NCBI RefSeq assembly: GCF_001039355.2
Contig: NW_019775426.1
Span: 162,698-226,697 of the forward strand
Source: Lingula anatina
Lineage: Eukaryota; Brachiopoda; Lingulata; Lingulida; Lingulidae
Direction: 5' to 3'
DNA: 64,000 bases
The position numbers and the translations under genes were made by a program. Shown here piece by piece: positions 12,344-24,300 of the stretch. A model generated the notes under the pieces. It was not told the origin of the DNA. It was given only the letters and a program-made list of their open reading frames with translations, and made no database searches. Position 1 is the first letter of the stretch. Each line of letters begins with the position of its first letter.

Positions 12344-15300
12344 ATAACTGCCACCAATTCTAATTATATTTAATATGGGTAACATGGATATTCAGAAATG
12401 TAAACAGCAAAGGACTTCAGGTCTTATGGATTTCAAAGTTTCACATTAGAAAAGTCAATATGAAAATAATGAACATTTCACTAAAAACTGCAAAACTTGA
12501 AGAAAAAAATTTAATCAGGCTGATTTTTCCAACTAAAGCTGTATTTCAATCTTTAAAATCATTTTTGAACGTTTGAAGATAGTAAGTAATGTGGTTTTCT
12601 TTTCAAACAAGAATAAGTGGTAGTGCAAAAAAAAAAAAAAAGAGTTTACCAAAATATTTAATAACCATCAATGTTTAACAATATGCTATACGTTACATAG
12701 ACATTCACAAAATGTGACTGGGATAGGGCTTCAGGCCCATGGGATCTCAAAGCCAAATTTGAAAATGTCCAAATTTGAAAAATGAACATTTCACAAAAAT
12801 TTGCATAACTTGAACGTACGAGGTCGGTAAGTAACACAGCTTTCCTTTCATACTGCTTAATGTGCCAGTTCACAAAGAAGGGTTTTAATGCAAAATATCA
12901 TACTGCTTAACAGACTAATCACCACTTTTATTATATTTACTACAGGCAATATGAATATTCTGACACACTGTGTCTGAACATAAAATTTCTATTGTTCTTA
13001 TCTTAGATATCTTACTCTTTGTCATATTGAAAAGACAAAAATTATTTTGTAGACAACGTTAATACTAATTAACACTGTGTCATAAATTAAAGAGCAAAAT
13101 GCATGTGTGTACCTGTTTGAAAGGACAGTTTATCATAAAACAAACATGGAGGGGTCCTTTACCTTTTAGGCATAGATGTCACAGTGGCAAAGGTGTACCT
13201 GGCCAAGACATCAATACACGTCTCAATCAACTCCTGGTGAAAGGCGGACAAACTTTCATCTACACCTGGTTTGGAGTCTGTGAAGGATGCTGGGGCCTCA
13301 CGACTTTTAACTTCTTTTAATTTCTCTTCCTCCCCTTTAGATCTCCTTCTGAATATAGCAAAAATATTCAAAATACAAATCAGCTCTGTCCATTCATGAA
13401 AATGTAGTGTCTGTATATAAACTATGAATGATCACTTATCTTATCATGCACTAATACAAAAAGTAGTAAATTCTTACTTGAAGAAATGAATAACATGGTG
13501 AAAAAGACCTCTAAAATACTCTTCATTCATTCATTCATTCTCTTATTTTATTTCTTCAATAAGCATGCTAATTCAAACTGAACAATTTTTAGTCATTTCA
13601 ATCCTCTCTCACTTTCTCATGGCAGTCCCGATGGTGTTGGATCTCTGCCTAAAGCTCGGCTCTTCTGCCACAGACTGCATCTTCTGCACCGTGCTGTCCC
13701 TCAGCTGTCTCAGCACATTGGCATGGAGGCCCTGGGAGACAAGGAATGGGCACATGATCGCACTCTTAAGTTGTACTTATTTCAAGAAATTAAAATGCAC
13801 ATCTGTTACGGCTCAACCCTGTTATGAATATATTATGCCTTAGAAAAAATGGCAAATTAAATTTGCTTTTGTTTCTCTACCCCATCTTTTTATGCTCATC
13901 TGTTTTCCACAATTATAAAAGAATCTACCTTTATCATGTGTCGTCTGAGGAGAGAATTAGAAAGATGCCTATAGTCACATTGCACATAATAACTGTATTT
14001 TCTCTTGTTTAAACCACTATAAAATCATTTATCTAGGTACTATCTTTTTGACCCTACGAAATTTTAATCCATGTATTTTTTGATGATATCTAATGATGTA
14101 TGTATCCTTTTTTTTTTTTTTTGAGGGGGGGGGGCATTATCTTTGAAAGCAGAGCAGTCTTACCCTATTAATGAAGCTGACCATGTCTTTTCTGAATGTC
14201 AGGCGACATTTGAGGAACCACTTGACAATAACCCTGTAGGCCAGGGAGACAGCATAGTGACTGAATCTGAACAGAAAATCACAAGTAACAATTTAAAAAG
14301 TTACCTGCTTCTTTTTAACTCTCTGTAACATATAAGAACCATTTTCAACATTATTTATTCTCATTCATGTCAGTGTAAATTTCTTGTCAGTGTAAATCTA
14401 TTTTAAGTTTAACATATCTTTTTGTGTTTCGAATTTAATCTGTGAAAAAGGATAAAATATAAAACTCATATTAACTTCACTACAGACATATGCACAAAAA
14501 ATTATTAATTAAAGAATCTGAATTTTAAAGGTGGGCTGCCCCTCATGTACGCACTTAAAAGGATTGGTGTACGGCAAGGCTATGGCAAAGACACTGCGGT
14601 AATGATCCTCCACAAAATTACTGTACAACTTTGGAATGTTGATCAAATCTGAAACAAATAAATAATGTTATTCATCATAATCATGCAAATAATGACTGGT
14701 TTTGTAAACAAAAGTTGTATCTGTCAGTTTACATATGTTGTAAAATGAAGTAAGTATTTTAAGAAGACAGATGAGCGCTGGTATTTTATAAATTATCATC
14801 ACTGTGATCAGGCCTCACTTGTAAATCCCAAAATCTGTCAATCAAGTATGAAGTAATAACTATATAAAAATCTAAATACTGCATCCCTAACATAAAACAT
14901 GAGCAGACACTATCCACAATAATTCCGCTTCAAGAGAAAAATTCACAAATCAAATGAATATTACAGAGATTTCACATAAAGACACAACAACAAAAAAGAA
15001 AATTATAATCTCTTACTTGACAGAAACTCCAACATAGGCGCTGCCATGGCAACTGTTGCCGAGATCTGTGAAAATTTCACCAACACAGAAGGCATCTCCC
15101 TCATCATCACCTCCTGCATCTCCATGGTACAGAGGATCAAAGCAGACACACAGATCTTGGCACACTTTGGAGACACCAGACCAAACTCTAGACAATGGAT
15201 GAGGTCCCACTAAAATTGAGAACAATTGGTGACACTTTGATTCCCTATCTGCAAACTGTGATGTTACCCACTAGGGTGATTGATTAAAATTATGACTTTG

Positions 15301-18300
15301 GACTATAGTTCAAAAAAAAAAACTGGATTTTTCAAAGATGTTGGTCCAATCAGACGAGTGAATTACTCATAACTGTTGTAATTTAATTTACAATTTGTAG
15401 TTTTCATTTTCAGAGGAGTAAAAAAATTCATTTGGACTAGGTCTTTTTGTCAGAGTGACCAGTGAACTGATTTGAATACAGTGCATGTATTAGATGTCTT
15501 AAATACATTGAGGCAGTTGACTGTAGCAAATACTACAAATTTTAAAAAAAGTACTGATCACTGTCTTTCTCAATGCTGATACCCTTGTGTTTTTTTAATT
15601 GATGGAATTGCACACATAACTGACTTATCTACACTACATTAACAACAGAAAAACAACTGTGTCCATTATCACATTTGTCCAAATTTGCAAAATATAAACT
15701 AAAACAAATATGTTCTCTCACAAGCAATAAATTCTGAACAATAGTGTCCATACAATCAACAGTATACATATTACACAAGATGTTTACCTGTCTCTGTTTA
15801 TCCAATACACAATGGTAGGTCACCAAGCTTGCCAGAACTGGGAAGATATAGGAGTGGAACTCTGATTTGGAGAACTTTTGCGGAGTCTCTCGCAGCTTCT
15901 CTGGGAGGCCAAGGTTACGATCGCTCACCATAGCACACAGTTTCCGGCTCATGCTTTCAACATAATCACTTGCAGCAAGCACTAGGGTTTTGTTTTGAAG
16001 GAGCAGGCAGAGACCTTCTAGGACTACCCTCAGGACCCTCCAATCTTTTTCCTGTCATATTAAAATGGTAAAAAAAGTCAACTGTGTCTAAAGAGACTTT
16101 TTATTACCTATGAGGTATGAAGTTTCAATCCTTTGTCAAAAACAANCATTTGGACTAGGTCCTTTTTTGTCAGAGTGACCAGTGAACTGATTTGAATACA
16201 GTGCATGTATTAGATGTCTTAAATACATTGAGGCAGTTGACTGTAGCAAATACTACAAATTTTAAAAAAGTACTGATCACTGTCTTTCTCAATGCTGATA
16301 CCCTTGTGTTTTTTAATTGATGGAATTGCACACATAACTGACTTATCTACACTACATTAACAACAGAAAAACAACTGTGTCCATTATCACATTTGTCCAA
16401 ATTTGCAAAATATAAACTAAAACAAATATGTTCTCTCACAAGCAATAAATTCTGAACAATAGTGTCCATACAATCAACAGTATACATATTACACAAGATG
16501 TTTACCTGTCTCTGTTTATCCAATACACAATGGTAGGTCACCAAGCTTGCCAGAACTGGGAAGATATAGGAGTGGAACTCTGATTTGGAGAACTTTTGCG
16601 GAGTCTCTCGCAGCTTCTCTGGGAGGCCAAGGTTACGATCGCTCACCATAGCACACAGTTTCCGGCTCATGCTTTCAACATAATCACTTGCAGCAAGCAC
16701 TAGGGTTTTGTTTTGAAGGAGCAGGCAGAGACCTTCTAGGACTACCCTCAGGACCCTCCAATCTTTTTCCTGTCATATTAAAATGGTAAAAAAAGTCAAC
16801 TGTGTCTAAAGAGACTTTTTATTACCTATGAGGTATGAAGTTTCAATCCTTTGTCAAAAACAATCACAGGTTTAATCTCTTTTAAGAAGATCGACTTCCT
16901 TTACATGTCTACACAAGAGGTGATGCAAAACCTATTTCACCAAAACAAAATGGTCAACTTTGCTGATATCTTGACGCAAGTGTCACTCTCTCACAGTCAG
17001 GTAAAAAGTACAAATCTGGAAAAATTGTTTTCAATCCACACACCAGATTACACATGAAAAAAATAAAACATCCAGAAATACTTACAAACTCCAGGCAACA
17101 GTTGAACATTGAGAAGGCCTGTGTATACTGCAGCACTGTGGAATTAAAGGGGGCAATAACAGGGGAAGGTGCCGCACTGCTGGCAGGACTCACTCTACTG
17201 TTTCTGCGTTCAGACACATCTCTACAGACATATAGGAAAACCAATCTCATTAATCTTTAATTTTTTAAAATCTTTTTTCAATGAATACTATATACTTCAG
17301 AACATCTGGCAATCATTTTATACTACACATTGGCATTCAAACTCTACCTTGGACCTAAATATAGAAGGACNGACTCTACTGAGATAAAATGAAAGACATT
17401 TTATTTCTTAGTTCAGGTTTATGAAAACAATATGCCTTGAAAAATGGTCAACAAAATTTGCTTTTGTTTTTCTACCTCATCTTTTTATGCTCATCAGAGT
17501 AGCTTTACCATCTGTAATCTGAGGAGAGAATTAGAAAAGATACCTGTAGTCACACTGCATAAAATAACTGTATTTTCTCTTGTTTTGTGTAAAGGGCTCT
17601 ATCAATCCAAGGCGATGGAGGGCATCAGCTCTAAGGCTAAGGAAGCACTGAAAAATCTGAAATTTGAGGCATAAATCTAAAAGATATTATAAAGCACTAT
17701 GCTTCTAGTGTCAATAATTTGAATAAACCCTTCAGTACTGTAACTTTTAACAAATAATGTATGTCAGAATCTATATGACAATTTAGATGTTATATATAAA
17801 TTCTGAAAAATGTAACATCCGTACCATGAGTCTTATTGCAGTGGAGGACTCAGTGTTGAAGTTTTGGCTGTAGTGGTCTTGCAGGTGACTGATCAGCAGC
17901 TCATATGCCTTTACTGCATGACTGGAGGGGAGGCTGAACATCTTTGTCTATAAGAAACAAAATAATGTAATGACCGGTTTCATATGACACTGACTGTGGC
18001 TGATCAAGATATATCATAGTGGAATTTACATTTTAAATAATATATTTTAATCAAATAGCCATACTTATTCTATCAAGCTGCAGGGAAAGATGTGTGAACA
18101 AATTATGGTGATTCTGTCATCTGCCATCACTTTCACTATGCACATCTGAAATGTGTGACTGAAGTTTTCCTTGAAGCAAAGAACTATTATTATAATAGTA
18201 TGATTCTAAAAGATGTTCCCTTTTTTTCACACTCCTTTTACCTTTTTTCACACTCCTTCTACCTATAATAAAACACCTATCTTTTCGGATATTTAGATAT

Positions 18301-21300
18301 TTACCTTAAATATATCCACCAATCCAAAAACAGCTGTTTTGATGTCTTCTGGACAGCAATCCTCTCTCATGCACAGCCCTTCAGACTCCTTGGCAAGTGA
18401 TGAAGAAGATATGGTCTTCTGTCGGGGTCTCTGGACAACCTAGTGCAATCACAAAAGATAGTTTAGATAGAATGTTTTAAAGAGCATGTTAAAATGTTAA
18501 AATTCTAAAATCTGTTAACATATTAACTTTGTATTAACCATTCCTTCACTGACTCACTTTAATAAAGTTCTCTTTTTTTTTTTTAGTGAAATAGGTTTTT
18601 CATTGTCTATTGTGTAATGATGACAGAAAAGGTAAACATAGAAGAGTCAGCCATGATTGAGTCAGTAGTGTGATCAAGAACCTTTGATGAAGGGACAAAA
18701 TGTCAAACCTCATCGTAAGAAAACATGATCTGTCTCTTTACAACCTAGTTTCTTTTTCATCACATTTTTAAATGATCGAGATCCCTCGTTCCTCACCTTT
18801 TCTATTAGGGCCAAAATCTCCATACACCTGGGGGAGGAGCAACCCAGAGCCAGGTTAACTAGAAGCTGTGTGGCTAGTACTCGCACTTCAGGGTCACTGT
18901 CAGATTCAATGTGGCCCAGGTGAGGCAGCACTGCTTCTTTCACCAGATCATCCTAAAATGTAATAACTTGTAAATGTACTTTGCAAATATTTTACACTGG
19001 TGTTTCTACTGTATATAATACCATTACAGAGTGCTCATAAGCTACAGGTCATCTAAATCTTGGTATTGACATAACATGAACTGTTAGTTGGGAGAAATAG
19101 GCAAATGTCCAGTATATTTTAAAGAATGGGATCAATCCATAAGAAAATCAAATACAGACAAGGACAATTTTGACAGGAAATATTACAAAACAAGGATTGG
19201 AAGGTTTCTGCCTAAAATTTAAAAAAATTATGAATAGTTAAATATTAATAACATACCTCATAAAGCTGTTTGTTCTTACTGATAATATCTGCCAGAACAT
19301 CCAGGGCCTTCAGTCGTATCTTGGTTCTGGTGTCCTGTCTGTAGCAAAAAATACAAAATTAAGTAAAAAAAAATCATTATTATGTACTTAACTTCAGTAT
19401 CTCTGAACTAAACTGCAGTGATTAAAATTTTATTTTACTTTAATCAGACAATTAGAACATATCCAAAGGGATCTAAAGAAACAAGTATTTAGTTATATCA
19501 AAACACTGATTCTATCTCCAACCATAATATAAAAATACCATCAGAATGATGCTTGTTTTTTCATCTAATCAACTACCAGAAATCATTCCTTTAAAAGGGA
19601 AGGGGCGGCAAAAAGATCTAATTAGCTGGTAAAAACCACTTGGCACTCTTTTCAGGAAAATAGTTCAACATAATATCTCAGAAGTACCTAAAATACTTTT
19701 CCATAAGAACATAGATGTTTCTTATCCAGTCTTCTTTGGCAGGGTGAATTGACTGGGCCCTGAACATTATTAGCAATAACACTGAGTGTTCCTGAAATGG
19801 AACATATAACAGGTGTGATAATTACTCCAATATAAGTATGAAACTGATCCCAGGACTTGTGGAAGGTCATAATGACATTAGCTTGAAGTGTTTTGAGTCA
19901 GATGAAAATCTTGAAAACGTTAATGATAAATGTTTTGACTTCATATTAAAATGACTCCCCAAATATAAAATAATAATCCTAATAATTTTCCTAACTACAA
20001 CTCACGGGTTGTGAATGTATCATTCATTGTTCAGGTTTGCTTGGTTGAGCACCTTCATTAAAATTGAGAAAAACATCTTTTGCTATCAAATATGATGACT
20101 ATGAATATAGGAATAAAACCTACACAAAATCAATATAAATTCACAAATCTGACAAATTTCAATAAAAAACATCATATAAGGAAAACACACTGTAATGCTT
20201 CAGCAAATATCCAGTTGGCTTTCATGATAAACAAATTAAGACAAAAGCAAAAAATCTTACTGGTCTTTTTGTGGCACATTTCTCAATGATATTAAAGAAA
20301 GTTGAGGTTGACCCATGATATTGTTGCTCTTCATACAGGTTCTCTATGGTGGACAGGATGTCATGGAGTTTACTGGTCACTGCAGCCTCGTGAACAATCA
20401 CAGTCTAAAATGAAGAGAGACAGGATACAATTGTGTGTAGAGGTGAGGTGATATGCATGTAAATTAATGTCACCCTCATAGGCTAAACTACAATGGTTTA
20501 TTACTGAGGGCAGTATTAAAAAAAACAATAAACAAATGTACTCCTTGTAAATTACTGCATAGTATGTGATCTTGCTATAAAGAAACTAAACTCTCACCAT
20601 TCATTCAATTTAATCCTATCACGTGAAAACTAGGCATTCCAACCTGATCAACTGTTCTGTAACAGTATACCACCTTCTCTAATTACCTGGGTTAGCTCTA
20701 ACATGTATTCAAGAATCTCCAGTATAATATCCCATGCCACCAGTTGCAGCTCTTTTCCATACTTCTTTACCAGCCTCTCCAGTGACAGCACCACTTCAAA
20801 GGCAACCAGGGCGTGCTTGCACTGCAAGGCCTTGGGAATAAAATCAGGGGAATAATCACTGTATTAAGTACATAATTACCAAATATAATTACCAAAACCG
20901 TAATTACTTTAAATTTTTAAACTTCTCACTTAAACGTAATCTTTAACTTTTTCAAGATTTCAAGATTTATCACTTTAAGATACTGACAAAAATGCATTTT
21001 CTGACTTTTAGACTACATATTTTCAGCAAAAAAACAATTAAGCACTGCTTTATGGAAAATTACTAATGTATTCTCTTTAAACATATAGAGACACAACTGT
21101 ATACCTCACTAGTTCATAACACCAGAAAAACTGAAAAACAGTGACTCCATTCACCCTGAGCACAAAGCCATCGAAACATTATGCAAACAAATATCAAGTG
21201 CCACAGAAAAAAAAAGTCAGTTTGTTTACCTACCTGTAGAAATGAAGGTAATACAGAGGAAGGGGTGTGCTTAAGTGATGTAACTTTTTTGGATCCCCAA

Positions 21301-24300
21301 AGTGCCATTCCAACAAAGAAAACAGCTCCCCTCAGAAGACTGACATCGTGAAGGTTTCGACTAAAAGATGGAAGAATATAAGCCTAAAATAACTAGTCAC
21401 TTTTAATAGTCAAACTTTCACAGGGTAATCTATTGTATCTCCCACATATTTATCAAATGGAGCCATGGGGATTTTCTTCATAATAACTGAGATGTTTCCA
21501 TCTGGGTAAATGCCCTCAATTAATGAATCACACAAATTGTGGTCAGATATACAGAGTACTGTTCTGATCATCTTCTCCCCAGCAAAAGCCAACAATTCCA
21601 AACTTCTGTGTCTTAGACTGCATTCCCATAGATTTAGATCGATCCATCTAGATCGACCTAACTCCCTGGGGGTTTCAAGCTAAATTGATGTCAGCCGAGT
21701 GTGCACGGTAGTTATTTACCCCCTTACAGCTTTCAGTAGGCAGGACAGATGCTTAAGCTGGCTAAGCTGACAGTAATCTAGTGAGACCCCCCACAGGGAT
21801 AGATCGATCTAAAATCTGTGGGAATGGAGTCTTACTTGTCTTGCAGTATGCAGCACATGGTGTATATCCCACTGTGGCCAAGATGGGTGCCCAGCAAGTT
21901 CCTCATCAGCTAAAAATCAAAAACATGTGGTGACATAGACTGTAGTACTCCTTTCAAAAAAGCTAGGCATAGGATACAGTGAATTTAAATTGAAAAAAAG
22001 GAAATACAGGATCCATAAGAAACCTGCACAGGAAACTACATAACAATAAATAATGGTTAGTAAGTTTTTTAATGTTTTTTAGGTCTTATGCCACCTCCAA
22101 TAATAATTTGAAACACTGTGACAAAATAGAATGGATGTTGTAAATATCCATTTAGTATGAAAAAAAAAATTTTATTTGATCTGTAAATACTTACACGGAA
22201 ATATATTCATTGTTTAGATCCTTACTTTTTGACATCTTGTTGATTGTTTCATCTAGGTGTCAATCAATAGCAACATCGCAACTAAATTAAAAAAAAAAAA
22301 ACTCAAATCCAAACCATCCTGGACATGGTACATATAATTCCCTCCTTACCTTCCAACTTGTTTGGCAGAATTTCTCCACGTTGACAGACCTGCACAGCGC
22401 CTCAATGAAGTAGTACAGAGAATCAGATGGCAGAAAACTGTAGCAAACAACAGTGTCTAGTACTTGCAGGCAGAGCTGAAAAAATAAAATAAGCCCCATG
22501 GCAGATAAACTTTCAAGGCCTACTAAGTAAAGAAATTTAGATTTTGTGCATGGATATTCAAAACTGAAAATTTCTCAGATATCTTTTTCTCAAAATTTGT
22601 CAAAAACATCAATTTCTGAATTCATACTCTTTTCATGTATCAACTAACTAGCCACATTTAAATGTAGTGCTAACATATATGCATAACAACCAAGTGGTTT
22701 ATGTTAACACTTACATCAATATTCTCTTCTGATTTTGACCTGTTTGCCACCACACATGTATACCTGCATAGCAAAATATGTACAATGCTTATACATGTAT
22801 AAAATACATAACATCTGTGGTTCTTCTATACCTTATCAATATCTGAGTATAAGTATTCTCTTTTAATTCAAGCAAGCTCCCAACCAACCATTTTAAAGGG
22901 TCAAGAAATTATCAAGCACATGGGTTCATGTACAGTAGGACTGCCTTTAGTGTAGTATTTCAAACTAAATGGAGAATTCAAATTGGGAAAAATATGAATT
23001 CACTAGATCATTCTGTCTTTACAAACCTGACAAGTCCCGAGACTACATCCTGGTCCAAGTATGCAGCATTGAATTTGATAGCATTAATCAACAGCTGCAG
23101 AAATTCAGCCACTTTGGAGAAGGTAATCAGTTCAGGCATCCATTTCAACAGAAAGGGCCCCGTCTCCTCCTCAAAGTAGGTCAAATCCTTCCCATTGTCG
23201 CTTAACACGATGAAAAGCTCCAGTCTGAAATAAAATTAAGTTAAATTAAATTAATAAAATTAAGACATCAAATTCAGGCAGCTTGCCAAAACAGATATTT
23301 GCAGACACAAATCTGAGTTAATAACTTGTAAGTTTTGATTGAGGTTTGATTCAAATTGTTCTGCCTAAGTTTTACTACAAAATAATTACCCAAGTCTGCA
23401 GTAAGGATTTGCAGTAGTCTAACATGACCTACAAAGATTATGACACTTGTTTAATATCCAACAATTCTGTTAAAATCAATTTATCAAAAGAAGACACTGC
23501 CTATCTAAAAACAATTTACCTTTCTGCCAAATCTTCTGGGATGGCATGGTTAACAATTACACGAAAGAAGTGGGCACGCATTATCCCCAAGTTTTTATAC
23601 TGGAAATAAAACAACTGAAAAATTTGCAGACTGCAACAGTAAGCTTCTGATATAATACCTACCAGAAGTTGAATGGCTTAAATCATGTAGAAGAGGTATG
23701 AACTAGTATAAAATAATGTTTTTCTGAAGAAAAGTTCTGTAACAGTTAACAGATTTTATAGTTTATTTTAATGTTCATTTACAATCATAGGTCCCATAGC
23801 TATATAAGAGTCAAAAAGATCAAAATACCTGATGAAATAACAAAATTAACTGAGATTCTGCAGTTTTCTAAATAATACTAAACCTAAAAAATTCAATCAG
23901 TCCTATACAACTTATTATATCACATGTATAAATTTTCATGTTGGCTTTTATTTGTGGATATGAGTGTATACATACCTGTCCTTTAATCAAACAAATGACA
24001 AACTTCATGGCAATGTGCCGGTTTTCTGTGGTTACATGGGGCTGTAATAGGTCAGCAATGGTCAACCAGAGAGTTTCAACTGCATTCTGAAACAAAAACA
24101 CACATTTCACGTGGTGAAGTTCTTAAGTTGTGGGCAATTCAGAAAGAAGTTATACATATTAATTTAAGGTCTTTGTATCAAAAGAACAGTGGTAAGTCTC
24201 TCTGCATATATGTATATTGTTGAGTCGGACGTAGAAGTGGAGAGCATTATCAAAAGTTTAGAGTGTAAATTATTCACTTGATATGGATAGGTTGCTAAAA

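Noticed and set aside
17371-17371. Single N considered as another false duplication
   Set aside because: The sequences on its two sides do not resemble each other, so it is only a join or ambiguous base in an intron.
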